Shown here piece by piece: positions 41,501 to 50,331 of a DNA stretch of 64,000 nt. This stretch comes from Lycocorax pyrrhopterus obiensis. Lineage: Eukaryota; Chordata; Aves; Passeriformes; Paradisaeidae. The DNA lies in contig JACSVZ010000007.1 in the NCBI GenBank assembly GCA_014706295.1, positions 52,032,975 to 52,096,974 on the forward strand, written 5' to 3'. The first letter of the stretch is position 1. Each line of letters opens with the position of its first letter. The notes under the pieces are model-generated. The model worked only from the letters and a program-made list of their open reading frames with translations, ran no database searches and had not been told where the DNA came from. A program made the position numbers and the translations under genes.

Positions 41501-44036
41501 CAGCCCAAATCTATTCATTGCAAGGTTAAAAAGTTATTTCTCAGTCATTAAAACACATCAGTCATAAAAAGAGGTTAATTTTACTAAAATTATATGAAAA
41601 GCATTTTTTAGAGCATGCCCCCAAATATAAACAAAATTAATATTAAAAAAGTGTCATCAACAGCAAGATGTTACAGACCATAATAGAAGAAAACTGGTCT
41701 AGTATGAAAAATAAACATACCTTGAACTTTGGAAAATTGGCAACAAAATTCCACATTAACTGTGATATAATAAGCATTTCCTTATTTTGATTATGTGCTT
41801 CATTTAGAGCAGATAGACTTATTAGCTGATGTATTTATTTTGTGCATTTATATATTTTTGTCATCACTTGATGGCCTGATGTTGTATTGCTGAAACTGTT
41901 TCAACATCCAGTAAAGTCTTGATGTAAAACAGTTACAAATTTAAATTCAGAATGTTCAGATTTACAGAGGCAGAGCAGCAGACGATGCAATCAGGAACCA
42001 AGGCAGCCTATTATTCTCTAAGAATTTTTACTTCTAGTCCTTCAGATTGTGATAAGAAGACAATTTCAAGCTCCTTTTTCTACTTATCAGACAGAATTCT
42101 CACACGATCATCTGTCTGTGATAATCACTCAGAATTCTGAGTATTAAAATGGTTAATGCCAGTGGTGAAGCCCACCTGAACATTTCAGAAACACTTGCAA
42201 GTGTTTCACATTTACCTTTTTGCTTTTTGCGAATTTTCTCCACGAGCGAACGGATCTGTACATATTCTTCCCATTCCTTACCAGGACCTGGGGGAGGACT
42301 GCTGCATTCTGGAAATAAAAATGTTTTCTTTAATAAAGTGTATAATATATACATATATGCACACACACATATATGTATTTTAACTTCAGAATTATGGCTT
42401 CACAGTAACTTAACTGAACTCCAATACTATTTTTCCTTCAAATATGTTTATATGGCAAATGAAACAATCTCCACTGTTATAAACATCCCATTATATGACA
42501 GGTAATTAATTTAGACTTTTGACACCTTCACCATATAACTTATTTTTACTTTTAATATTCTTTCAGATACAAGAAATAGCAAATGTCTAAAAAGCTTAGA
42601 AGAAAAAAAGGTAAACAACCAGGCCATTAAGTAAATAGCACCTCAGATAAGACAAACAACAAAAAAAGTGTCTGTTTTCAGTAATTCAAGCAAAGCACTC
42701 TGTTTACATCAGCCTGCTTGCCATCACTCTTGCTGTAATGAAAGCAGATAATAATAGCACAGAGCATACCTTAATTAATTGAGAAATTTGCTGGTACATA
42801 CGTTTGACCTGCCTAGTCAATACTGTTTTCATAAATGCTCGAGTACTGAAGGGACAAGCAAAGGAACACAAAGCCATGCTTTAGCTTTAGATTACATCCA
42901 CAGTGTCTCTGCCAATATTCTAAATGTCAGTGTGTGGATTTCTTGATCTAAGCCATGTAAATCCAAGTGGACAGCTGAAGATTACCTTGCCCAACTGATT
43001 TGAAAAATCTTAGCATTGAATAAAATATAGAAGCTTGACAAAAAGAACAGCTGATACTTGTCTTTGCTTAGCAAATTAGATCTACATTTTATTTTTGGTA
43101 GCAAAGCAGAGGCCAATTGTAGCATAAGCATCAAACTGCTTGCCAACTCCTTGTCTCCTCTTCATGAGCAATGCTAAGAAAAATTTTAATTTTTCTATGG
43201 CAACATTTAGATGTGTCCAGAATATGAAAATCTGGACTTGTGTTTCAAAAAGAACTGTATCACAGCACAGTTACTAATGACAGTAGAAAGAGTCAATAGT
43301 ATTTTAGCATCATTGTATGAAATTATGCTCTGCTTTTCATATTTACTAGAAATAATGGATGAGTTCCAAGTTCCTCAACAAGTGAAACAATCTTTGGTCT
43401 CTACATGAGATCTAAGCACTACGAAAAGTCTCCAAACAGCAAAAACAACAAAAAACTTATCTAAGCAACAAAAATATCTGTGCAGTTGAACTGAGTTGTA
43501 TTACTGCTTCCTGCAGTTAATTTCTCTACTCTGGTATCAGTTCAAAATACTGTTCAAGTGATAAATGGAAACAGTGGAATTCTTCAAGTTTACAAGAAAA
43601 ACATTTTTGACAAAGCTTCAAGGTCAAGTTATCTAGTTGTTTAAAAGTCTAATCTCACTCAGTATTTATGCTTGTATTCAGATGAAAAGCCAAATGCTGC
43701 CACAAATACGGTCTGTCCAATAAATACACATTTAAATAAGCCAGTGATGGCATATATTAACAGAGATAGTTTAGCATGTATCTCAGAGTATCTATCTTGA
43801 GAACTCTGAAATAGCAAGCTTGGACACTTACAGAAAAAATACAACTCACTGGCTTCAGCAAGAAAATGTTTTTGAGTGGTTTGCACACCATCCCTTTTCC
43901 CAGACAGGCATAAAAACGAAACTTACTTTGCAATAATTCACTAATTAGATTCAACATTTCCTTTGGAGATACTGTCGCTGTGGCTCCTGTACCTGACTTC
44001 TGAGTTTTGACTCGGCTCTTCTTCCCCATCTTCCAA
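8062..44036 (-). CDS. SETD3: SETD3, actin-histidine N-methyltransferase (whole coding gene, 12 coding exons)
   Basis: Joining 44029-43927, 42308-42216, 39351-39203, 38095-38023, 37511-37255, 20916-20858, 19048-18934, 14705-14631, 11971-11805, 11137-11052, 9285-9125 and 8505-8062 gives 1782 nt, that is 593 codons plus TAG. Every junction is GT-AG and every phase agrees. The product matches SETD3 throughout; I recall human SETD3 as 594 residues. It is a SET-domain enzyme (about residues 94-314) with a Rubisco-LSMT-like substrate-binding domain behind it and an acidic, serine-rich tail. The family transfers methyl from AdoMet to His73 of beta-actin, mainly in the cytoplasm; older annotations call it a histone lysine methyltransferase. 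AdoMet contacts Arg75, Glu104-Phe106, Asp275-His279 and Ser325-Phe327 are present, as are Asn256, Trp274, Ile311, Tyr313 and Arg316 of the histidine pocket. The first, non-coding exon and promoter are not seen and should lie right of 64000. The human 3' neighbour is BCL11B, which would be left of this window. Confidence 0.98.
8506..9124 (-). other. SETD3: SETD3 intron between C11 and C12
   Basis: Ordinary AT-rich intron of 619 bp. The only structure noted is a short direct repeat of acattaacaaaat around 8901-8928. Confidence 0.9.
9125..9285 (-). CDS. SETD3: SETD3 coding exon C11
   Basis: This 161-nt exon encodes residues 393-446 and ends in phase 0. It includes [20 protein letters not shown] and [20 protein letters not shown] of the Rubisco-LSMT-like domain. 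The acceptor is tattgcag and the donor gtaaaa. Confidence 0.97.
9286..11051 (-). other. SETD3: SETD3 intron between C10 and C11
   Basis: AT-rich intron of 1766 bp with one CR1 tail fragment (10111-10165) and otherwise nothing recognisable. Confidence 0.9.
10111..10165 (+). repeat. CR1 LINE 3'-tail fragment
   Basis: The stretch reads ttggaatagatggtggttgt then aggtccactccaactgaact and matches the conserved 3' end of CR1 (GGACTAGATGATC..., TAGGTC..TTCCAAC.TGAACTATTCT). It is a short, diverged 5'-truncated copy. Confidence 0.7.
11052..11137 (-). CDS. SETD3: SETD3 coding exon C10
   Basis: This 86-nt exon encodes residues 364-392 ([20 protein letters not shown] and onward) plus one base of Glu393. 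It lies in the Rubisco-LSMT-like C-terminal domain that grips the actin peptide. The acceptor is ttattag and the donor gtagga. Confidence 0.97.
11138..11804 (-). other. SETD3: SETD3 intron between C9 and C10
   Basis: Intron of 667 bp. At about 11391-11460 it has a low-complexity patch built from repeated taccctct units; nothing else stands out. Confidence 0.9.
11805..11971 (-). CDS. SETD3: SETD3 coding exon C9 (end of SET domain)
   Basis: This 167-nt exon encodes residues 309-363 plus two bases of Thr364. It contains [10 protein letters not shown] with Ile311, catalytic Tyr313 and Arg316, then Ser325-Gly326-Phe327 of the AdoMet site. It then crosses into the substrate-binding domain. The acceptor is ccttctag and the donor gtaagt. 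Confidence 0.97.
11972..14630 (-). other. SETD3: SETD3 intron between C8 and C9
   Basis: AT-rich intron of 2659 bp. A moderately GC-richer stretch at about 13770-13950 is unassigned. I recognise no gene or repeat. Confidence 0.9.
14631..14705 (-). CDS. SETD3: SETD3 coding exon C8
   Basis: This 75-nt, in-frame (phase 0 to 0) exon encodes residues 284-308, including [17 protein letters not shown]. Skipping it would keep the reading frame but remove a SET-domain strand. The acceptor is tggatag and the donor gtagtg. Confidence 0.97.
14706..18933 (-). other. SETD3: SETD3 intron between C7 and C8
   Basis: AT-rich intron of 4228 bp with scattered short open frames that show no family resemblance. 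I recognise no gene or repeat. Its first bases (gene strand) keep the C7 frame open for 13 codons, see findings. Confidence 0.9.
18934..19048 (-). CDS. SETD3: SETD3 coding exon C7 (catalytic pocket)
   Basis: This 115-nt exon encodes residues 245-283 and ends in phase 0. It carries Arg254 and Asn256 (TRQNQ), Trp274 and the DMCNH motif at 275-279, which bind AdoMet and the target histidine. The acceptor is ttttgcag and the donor gtaagg. Reading on into the intron adds 13 codons before a stop. Confidence 0.97.
19049..20857 (-). other. SETD3: SETD3 intron between C6 and C7
   Basis: Intron of 1809 bp, AT-rich apart from a more GC-balanced patch at about 19200-19540 holding overlapping short plus-strand open frames without recognisable domains. 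A-rich runs occur at 20516-20528 and 20813-20842. Confidence 0.9.
20858..20916 (-). CDS. SETD3: SETD3 coding exon C6
   Basis: This 59-nt exon is the shortest of the gene. It encodes residues 226-244 ([19 protein letters not shown]) and two bases of Arg245. It follows the 16.3-kb intron that contains the CpG island. The acceptor is ttttgcag and the donor gttggt, a weaker donor than the others in this gene. Confidence 0.97.
20980..22350. promoter_or_regulatory. candidate conserved non-coding / enhancer block
   Basis: This stretch differs from the surrounding AT-rich intron. It has balanced composition, scattered CpGs and many homeodomain, POU and SOX-like words: cagccgccataaat (21119-21132), atttgcaaatgcat (21532-21545), gattttgcatag and ttgatgcattagcat (21809-21895), and aacacattgtacagttgtt (22293-22311). 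No open frame in it resembles a protein. Such texture is typical of conserved elements near developmental regulators; in mammals BCL11B is the adjacent gene. Conservation itself cannot be seen from one sequence. Confidence 0.3.
22560..23045. promoter_or_regulatory. intronic (orphan) CpG island
   Basis: I count roughly 60 CpG dinucleotides in about 480 bp, with GC content far above the flanks; CpG is rare elsewhere in the window. Blocks include ccgcgggccgcgcgggccgg (22815-22834) and gccggcgccgccgcg (22846-22860), plus an SP1-like CCCGCCC near 22897. No SETD3 exon lies inside it, and the nearest (C6) is 1.6 kb away. It has no TATA box that I can see. A plus-strand splice donor (AAGG|GTAAGA) follows at 23137/23138. 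It could be an alternative promoter, a promoter for an unannotated transcript on either strand, or an orphan island tied to an enhancer. Confidence 0.75.
24237..24277 (-). other. 41-nt splice-flanked block, possible microexon (unconfirmed)
   Basis: It is bounded by acceptor tatttaaag and a strong donor gtaagt on the minus strand, 111 bp downstream of the exon-like segment at 24389-24491. One frame reads [13 protein letters not shown], but that frame does not follow from the phase-0 donor upstream. It may be an unrelated or cryptic splice pair. Confidence 0.15.
24389..24491 (-). other. exon-like segment encoding a signal-peptide-like start (unconfirmed)
   Basis: On the minus strand a poly-T tract and AG acceptor precede GAATAGCAGC; an ATG at 24469-24467 in the context GGAAAATGA opens 27 codons and ends at an AGG|GTAACG donor. 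The peptide begins [20 protein letters not shown], with a Lys-containing n-region, a hydrophobic core and a small-residue cleavage-like end, as in secreted peptides. I do not recognise the protein. The following exon is uncertain: a 41-nt splice-flanked block at 24277-24237 would stop in frame, while a block at 23778-23713 (acceptor tgtgtcttcag) would add 21 codons and a stop. T-rich DNA encodes hydrophobic residues by chance, so this may be accidental. Confidence 0.25.
24707..24764 (+). repeat. purine-rich G/A tract
   Basis: The plus strand is almost pure purine: two G-runs (six and eight G) separated by one T, then mixed A/G runs. This is simple sequence, with triplex-forming and slippage potential. 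Confidence 0.8.
27531..27592 (+). repeat. CR1 LINE 3'-tail fragment
   Basis: The stretch matches the CR1 3' end: ggactttgatgacccttgtg, ggtcccttccaactctggat, then actctatgattctgt. It is a short 5'-truncated copy in plus orientation, antisense to SETD3. Confidence 0.85.
28880..29330. other. GC-balanced unassigned patch
   Basis: This stretch is markedly richer in C and G than its flanks but not in CpG. Long open frames on both strands run through it (for example 29321-28806 minus and 28974-29501 plus). None shows a domain or family motif I recognise. It could be an old repeat remnant or a conserved element. Confidence 0.3.
30920..31320 (-). repeat. CR1 LINE fragment (older copy)
   Basis: The plus strand shows antisense CR1: ggacacagtactctgggtgt, then gcaggactttgcacttcttg, then a jump at about 31200 to gaggctgacaggtttgtagt. 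Part of the reverse transcriptase region is missing at that jump. It ends where a second CR1 copy begins. Confidence 0.85.
31325..33065 (-). repeat. CR1 LINE copy with internal deletion
   Basis: The CR1 3' end lies at the left (ggaaaggacctttaagggtc) and more 5' sequence at the right (cccccatgaggaccaggccc at about 32950). The minus strand between 32165 and 31700 encodes a decayed reverse-transcriptase C-terminus ([40 protein letters not shown]). At about 32165-32230 the sequence jumps across the RT core, so over a kilobase of the element is missing. It is non-functional. Confidence 0.92.
33066..36684. other. unassigned intronic sequence
   Basis: AT-rich intron with no recognised gene or repeat family. 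A short tandem (aaatgctcat, two copies) is at about 33811-33831, and an A-run of about 16 is at 35514-35530. Confidence 0.8.
36685..36995 (-). repeat. old diverged CR1 remnant
   Basis: The plus strand carries antisense CR1 words: agaatcatagaggcatgg, ttttccccagaccaaacaaa, and cttttgcactggtgggccca followed by agtattgcaaatgaagcctc. There is an internal duplication of ccagtttgtcaac at about 36909-36940. It is heavily diverged. Confidence 0.75.
37255..37511 (-). CDS. SETD3: SETD3 coding exon C5 (iSET helical insert)
   Basis: This 257-nt exon encodes residues 140-225 and ends in phase 0 at Gln225. It carries the helical insert of the SET domain, including [19 protein letters not shown] and YAYFYRVIQ. 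The acceptor is aatttag and the donor gtaaga. If the following intron were retained, the frame would stay open for 26 codons and end in TGA or TAA within the intron, giving a truncated protein without the catalytic centre. Confidence 0.97.
37512..38022 (-). other. SETD3: SETD3 intron between C4 and C5
   Basis: AT-rich intron of 511 bp with an A-run at about 37616-37630 and nothing else recognisable. Confidence 0.9.
38023..38095 (-). CDS. SETD3: SETD3 coding exon C4
   Basis: This 73-nt exon encodes residues 116-139 plus the first base of Gly140. It contains the beta strand [13 protein letters not shown] of the N-terminal SET half. The acceptor is ttctatag and the donor gtaaga. Confidence 0.97.
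38096..39202 (-). other. SETD3: SETD3 intron between C3 and C4
   Basis: Intron of 1107 bp containing the 84-bp tandem duplication at 38741-38905. No gene or interspersed repeat was recognised. Confidence 0.9.
38741..38905 (+). repeat. 84-bp tandem duplication, each unit starting with a palindrome
   Basis: Two imperfect copies start at 38741 and 38825. Each opens with aggtattgcaaatacct, a perfect 7-bp inverted repeat around GCA, followed by ctctttNtgagNcaaaaa, ccaNttctttaaaag, gggacatgaa and gaagagNagaaga. The copies differ by several substitutions and small indels, so the duplication is not recent. Confidence 0.9.
39203..39351 (-). CDS. SETD3: SETD3 coding exon C3 (start of SET domain)
   Basis: This 149-nt exon encodes residues 66-115 and ends in phase 0. 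It contains Arg75 and the Glu104-Gly105-Phe106 AdoMet-binding turn (EEEGFGLKA) that opens the SET domain. The acceptor is tatatag and the donor gtgagc. Confidence 0.97.
39838..39893. repeat. short tandem/inverted AGATCTAAGGAT cluster
   Basis: Repeats of taaaatatctaaggat flank two copies of agatctaaggat, giving a compact 56-bp patterned block. Confidence 0.7.
40904..40937 (+). repeat. 17-bp perfect tandem duplication
   Basis: Two identical, adjacent copies of tagtaggttttgtatct. Confidence 0.9.
42216..42308 (-). CDS. SETD3: SETD3 coding exon C2
   Basis: This 93-nt exon encodes residues 35-65, with the phase-1 codon for Gly66 continuing into C3. It holds the proline/glycine stretch [15 protein letters not shown] followed by a basic helix ending KIRKKQK. 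The acceptor is atttccag and the donor gtaaatg. It lies in the N-terminal helical lead-in before the SET fold. Confidence 0.97.
42309..43926 (-). other. SETD3: SETD3 intron between C1 and C2
   Basis: AT-rich intron of 1618 bp with a TA/CA microsatellite at about 42343-42378 just inside the acceptor of C2; nothing else was recognised. Confidence 0.9.
42343..42378 (+). repeat. TA/CA microsatellite
   Basis: Alternating purine-pyrimidine run: TA steps, then a short CA stretch, then TA again. It lies about 35 bp upstream (gene strand) of the C2 acceptor, near where a branch point would be. Confidence 0.85.
43927..44036 (-). CDS. SETD3: SETD3 coding exon C1 (start codon exon)
   Basis: The acceptor reads ttttag before a 7-nt 5' UTR stub, and the ATG is at 44029-44027 in the context GGAAGATGG, a good Kozak site. 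It encodes residues 1-34 plus one base of Lys35, beginning [13 protein letters not shown], the basic N-terminus typical of SETD3. The donor is gtaagt at 43926-43921. The 5' UTR must continue in an upstream exon, because an acceptor directly precedes the stub. Confidence 0.97.
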
Positions 44037-44624
44037 CTAAAACAGAGTAAGAAGCATACTGTCACCAATTACTATGAAACAAAATACGATAAGCATGAAT
44101 GAACAAGATCTTATTTTAGTAGTCACATAAAAAAGTATGAGAAATTATTTATTGCACATATATATGTGCAAGTATTATTTACACAGCCTGAATGTAAGAG
44201 CCATACAGTATTTCACATAGTAGCATAGAAGCAGTATTTCACATAGTTGCACATTAATTACTTCAAGGTAATTAGAAACTAGAAATCTTAGAGACAAAAA
44301 GAAAAATTATTCGAATCACGTGCAAATTCATTAGTTGTGAACAAATATTATGGATTCCAAAGTATTCATGCTATAGAAAACCAGGTTATCTTATCTCATC
44401 AGCTGCATGGCCAACAGCAGCTGAATTAGTATTTTGACTGCATGTTACATAGTAATTCAAAATGAATCGAAAATTAAGTATTCCATTTCAAAATAAAATC
44501 AAAATACCATCTGTGTATCTTTGCTGCAGCTTCTTGTGATTCAAGGCAACTAGTTAAAGAAAACTGATTTTCAGATTCCAAAGTAAATGGAACATCATCT
44601 TAGGCTGGTATTCCAATATTCAGT

Positions 44625-46850
44625 GCCCCTTGTTCTCATGGAGGACTTAAATCACACAACGCCTCCTGGAACAGCAGTGTAGTAAGGTGTGAAATATCCA
44701 GGGAATTTCTCACATGCACTGGGAGCAATTTCTGATGCTGGCACTGAACAGGCTTCTAGGGGAGGGGTTGTGCAGGATATGGTACTCATGAATAAGGAAG
44801 AACTGCTCATGCATAAGACAGCCAACTGCCTTGGATGCAGTAATTGTGAAATCGTAGTGTAAGTCTTGAAAAAAGAAAGGAAGGAAAAAAGCAGACTAAA
44901 GACCCTAGACTCACTGCAATAGACAGAGCTGGGGCTTGATCAGGGAATGGTAAGCAGAATGACCTGGGAAGCTACAAAGGAGTCCATGACAGCCAGTCAT
45001 CTTCCTGAACTCTCTTTTCTGAGCACAAAACAAGCCTTCCCAACATGAAAGAAAATCAGCAGGCACAGCAGGAGGCCAGCTGACTGTACACAGGACTCCT
45101 CACTGACAGAGCTCAAATGAAACAGAAACATATGTAAAGTGGAAGTGGAGACAGGCAACTGCAGGAGAACATAGATGCACTGTCTGGGCAAGCAGAGATT
45201 GAAGGAGGGAGGCCAAAGCTTGTTTGGAGCTGATATTGAAGATGGATGTGAAAGGCAAGAAGAAACGCTTTTACCACGAGCAGAACACACATGGAGGAAA
45301 GTGGAATTCAGCAGTTAAATCAGGAAGCAACCTAGTGATGAAAGGTACAGAAAAAGTTGAGGTACCCAACACTTTGGCCATGGATTTTACCGGCAAGGGC
45401 TGCTCTCAGGTTTACCTTGTTTCTGCATCTAGTACCAAAGTTTGAGGGAGACGAGCTATCAAGTCAAAAGACTATCTAGGTAAGCTGGATCTACACAAGT
45501 ACATAGGACTAGGCGGAAAAGATCCAAAGTACTGAAAAAGCTAGTTGATATCTCTGGAAGGCTGCTGGCTACCATCTTTGAAGAGTCATGGTAATTGCTC
45601 GTGACAAGAAACCAGTAACTTCAAACAAACAAAATCTAACTGAAAGGCAAGGTGGAGGCAGGAGAGAATAACAGATGCAGGGAACTAGAAAGTAGTCAGT
45701 ATCACCTTATTTGCTGTACAAAACATAGAATGAGTTCCTAAAGGAAGTTACTTCCAGGCATGACAGACATAAATGTGACTGGGATCAGAAAACAGACTTC
45801 TAAAGGCAAACCATGCACTGCCTTAAGCAGAAGAGTAAGTGGCTTCATGGACCAGAGAGAATTGGTGGTTGCCAGTGCTTTGACTTATGCGAGGTTTTTA
45901 ACACTATCTTCCATAGCACCCTAGTTGTCAAACTGAGGAGACACAGACTAAATAGGCAGGCAGAAAATTCCTTGAATCATGAAGTTCAAAGAGTTCTGGT
46001 CCACAGTCCTTAATGCAAACTGATTAGGTTCAGTATTTCTCAGTAGTCGATACTGGCCAACACCACCAGATTTGGATGCTAGGACAGAAAGGATCCTCAG
46101 CACATTTACAGATGATATAAAATGGGAAAAGCAGTCAGTATGTTGGAGGGCAGGACCAGCATTCAGAAGGATCTCAACTAACTGGAGGAAGAAGCCAGAA
46201 GTGACCTGGTTAAGTTATACAAAGGCAAAGTATCCTGCATTCGGGAAGGAAAAGATCATATACAGCATCATGCAGACTGGATCAGCAGCAGCTCTGCAGA
46301 ACAGGATTTGGAGACTCTAGGAGATAGCAAGTTCAACAAAAGCCAGCAGGGCACTCCTAAACCAGTGACAACTAACTGCAGTTTGAGCTGCATAAGCAAG
46401 AGCATAAACAGCAGGCCAAGGGAAGCAATTATTCCCCTCTGTGTGCACTGGTGAGGCCACATTTCCAGTACTGCAGCTTTGGGCCACACAGCACAGGAGG
46501 TACAGGCAAACTGGAGCACATCCAGAGGAAAGCCACTAAAAAGGCTAACATGTGAGATGAAAGACATAATTTGTTCACTCTGGAGATGAAAAGGAGTCCA
46601 CTGCCTTCACCTATGTGACAGGGAATTATACAACAGGTGGAGGCAGATTCTTCTAGGAAAACACAGCAAAAACTCAACAGGCAACAGACACACAATGCCT
46701 CAAAGGAAATTCCACATAGACATAAGGAAACTCCTCACCATGAGGACGGTTGAGCACTGAACAGGATGGAGATTTAACAGCATCTCCAAGCAACCCTGGA
46801 GAATTTAAAAATTTGACTTGGCAAGGCCCTAAGCAACCTGATTTAACTTT
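44625..46850 (+). repeat. old 2.2-kb CR1 LINE copy
   Basis: Plus-strand CR1 landmarks occur in order: ttgttctcatggaggactta (endonuclease end), gatgcagtaattgtgaaatc, gatgtgaaaggcaagaagaa, cacatttacagatgatataa (RT), ctggtgaggccacatttcca, and gccctaagcaacctgattta (3' end). All frames are broken by many stops and indels. It is antisense to SETD3 and dead. Confidence 0.88.
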
Positions 46851-49800
46851 GAAGCTAAAGCAGAAAATGGAGCCTCTCAATCTCCAGATCTACTTTTTTC
46901 CCTACAATTTCACATGTTATTGCAACTGAAGTTTTCATGTCTATAACTAGTCTATACAGTAAATAATATCTTCCTGTACAGCACAGAAGATTCTATGTCC
47001 AGTTACTTTGCAGTGAGCTGGGAGTGGGACAGTCATGTCCACAGCTTTGGACATCTGAAAGATTTCAAACATCTGCCTAAATCATCAAGATCACCACAGC
47101 CATAGCAGCTCTAAGTTACAACACACTGCACAGTAAAATCCATAAAATGCTAAAAATCACTGTACAGAAGCAGTACTTTGGGCTTCAGGTGTTCTGAGTA
47201 TTCTGTATATATAAAAGGAATCATGTTTTCCTTGGTCAGTGTAGCTAGCTGACTCAAAATTAAATGTTTCCTCTCACATGCTACCAAAAAGTTTTGTTCT
47301 TCGGCAACTGATATTAATTCTGCAATGTATTGACCAGCAACTGAAAATTCTAGTGGGAAAGGTACATAATCTGCTGCTTTCCTTTTCCATTAAGATTAGA
47401 GAGAACAAGAAACTATCAAATCCAAGGTTTATTTTAAATAGTAATTTTGAATGATCAGGAAGCAAGCTAAGTTAACATTGTTAACTTATTAACTCAAAAT
47501 TAAAGGAGCTCAAAACTGACTGAAAAGCAATACCTTATAAAATGGAAAAAAAAAGGTAAGGCAAAACTACAAGGTTTTTTCCAAAGGGAAGACAAAGAAA
47601 CAGAGTCTTTCATCTTCTGACATTAAACGCAGTGCAAGAACAAGACTAGCTCTGAGTACCCAGAAACTGTGGAGTCCTGGGGCATATCCACATCCCCTTA
47701 TTTTAGCACTCTCTGACAGATAGATGTCAGAGGCTCAAACAACCCACCTATGCTGCTTAATTTTATGAGTTCCCCTTCAGGTGCATAATTTACTTTCCCA
47801 ATGCAGTTTCTATCATGAAAAGCCCACACACGCAGCTGGCAAGGAGAGATCTCACAGATTCAATGTGAGAATCACTGTCTGATCACATCTCTTCATGCTT
47901 GTGAATGAACACTGGACATCCTCTTGAAAGGTGTTGCTCTACCACAAACAGTTACATTCGATATGAGATTTCTTAATATTTTTAGCTCAGATGAAGGAGG
48001 CAGTAATGCTCATTATGAAATCCATGTTGAATTTATAAGAATACAAATTGGAAATAGGATCAATATAAAAGGTCAACCTGCCATAATGCAGTGTGAGACA
48101 AAGATAAAAAACAACAATACCAACAAAAAATGAACTTAAGAGTTTATTTTCATGGTCTTCCCATTATACAGTCTTTCCTTCTGGTTTGTTTTTTTCTTTA
48201 CCCCCCAGTAGTTTTCTCATGGTACATCCTTCACAAACACTTTATTTGCACATCACCTATTCACTTGAGTGTTTCCCTCTCCCATAGCCATCCTGGTACA
48301 TTTATTTTAGACTCTTCCGCTCTTAAGAAAAATCAAGTCAGATGGGTCTGTAATGGATCCAACAACAGGTTTGGAGACAGAATCCAAAATCTTAAGAGCA
48401 AGAACAACGCAGTTCTATGTTGATTCATACAAATGTTTTCTACATTCCCTCTAAGCACAATTCTCTGCATCTTTAGAATCATCAGAAAATTAAAGCACTC
48501 ACACAGAGTGTATTTCATGATAAAAGTTATAAATTATTACCTGTAGTTTATATCAAGATGCTCATAAGTATTAAGATATGTAGGTTGAACAAATGAAATT
48601 ATTTTGAAGGATTTTGGTTTCTCATTTCCAAGAATGAAGCAAGCTAATAGATCAATTAATTGGGGAAAAACAATCTTAGCAGATGTTCTGTATACACAAC
48701 TACTAATATACTGCAGGCCTTTTTCTTTCCATTACTTCTTTTAAAAGTTGTATTGAGAGGAAGAATCTGCTTGAAATATAAACATCCATCAGGAAATTTA
48801 TGAGAAGAAAAAAAAAACCAAAAAAAACCTGTGCACATACTATACAGGGAGATGTGAAAAGTGCCACCGTGGATTCTGAACAACAATACAGCAATACATG
48901 AAGCTGTTCAAATATGGTACACAGTCAGCACTATTTTTTTAATTCTTCCTTGTATGAAACACGTTAGTAGCAAGAATCCATTATTCCAATGAAAGTATTG
49001 CCAAGAATTATGTCTAAAGATAAAGCTGATTTCAGAGGATGTGAACTTCAGCTTCCCAAATTCAATGAAAAGGAAAATTTGAACAATGCTTTGTATTTGT
49101 ATTACTATCCTAGATTAATATTATTTCAGAGGCCGAACCCAAAAAGCTAGCTGAAATCTGGTCTACACAAGTAAGAAGTTCAAGGCTAATACAAGACCTG
49201 TCTCAGCTACTACTAATGTTCAAATAACACACAGCAAACATACCACAGAAAAAAACAAGTTCATTGAACACAACTCTAAGATTGATGGCACCATAATCAG
49301 AAATGCATTTTTTCAGTACACTGCTACCAGTATATGAATATGAAATAAGCTCTCTAAGTATCTCTGCTCTCTCCTTTGATACATGCATCCTGTCTAACTA
49401 TTGCTTCTTAGTCATCACAATTTCTACAGAGAAAATATTCTGCATGCATGATTAAACCAGCAAGTCTCTCTCACTCACAAAAAAAAGCAAAACCGTCAGA
49501 CTGATATCTTGAGATATCTGGTTAAGGAAGTATTTCCTTTTAAGGAATCATCTACCTTGATCAAAACTGTACTTTTTGATCCAATTCCCAATCAAAAAAA
49601 CAGGTTTCTACTTCCTACATATTTATCTTCATTCACTGCTCAGTTACCTGAAACAGATATAACTATTTAAAACCTAATGCATCTGACAGCTGTATTGTTT
49701 AGTAAGAGTAATAATTTGAAAGGATTTGCTGCTATACATAGCTGTCTAGAAAATGTATTCCAAATACCAGCACAGTGAAGTCTATGTACCATTAAAAAAA

Positions 49801-50295
49801 TCACACATTATATTTCATAAAATATATGATATAAAAATAGTTTATGAAAGTTTTTTTCAAAACTTTTGAAATCTGACAGAAAACTTAATCCAATTTCATA
49901 TTTGGAAAAAAAAGACAGTTTAGTTGAGCAGCGCTCTGCTGTATTTAACCAGCAAATGATGAGTTATAATGATAGCAGGAGACCTAATATGGAGGAAGTA
50001 TGTTTCCTTTGTGAAACTACCTTTTGTAATTCAGTTCATGAAACAGACTTTACAGTTAAATTTCAATTAAAAAAAAAATCCCAGAATTCCAAGAAATATT
50101 TGTAACATCAGGAAAAAAAAAACAGTGTATTTTCCATTTGAAATAAAATTTCAGACAAAAAGTATCTTTTTTTCGCAAGTGACTAAAACTATAGTTCAGG
50201 AAGAAATAAAGTATGAACCCTCTTTTCAACACAGCAATGAAAAGAAGGGGTGTTTGCTAGTACCTGCATGACAACAGAAGCAGCAATAAATACAT

Positions 50296-50331
50296 ATAAA
50301 ATATATATATATATATATAAAAATATATAAC
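50296..50331 (+). repeat. TA microsatellite
   Basis: About ten TA steps, followed by aaaaatatataa. Confidence 0.9.

Larger units (their letters stand above)
39352..42215 (-). other. SETD3: SETD3 intron between C2 and C3
   Basis: AT-rich intron of 2864 bp with small local repeats (39838-39893 and 40904-40937) and no recognised gene or interspersed element. Confidence 0.9.
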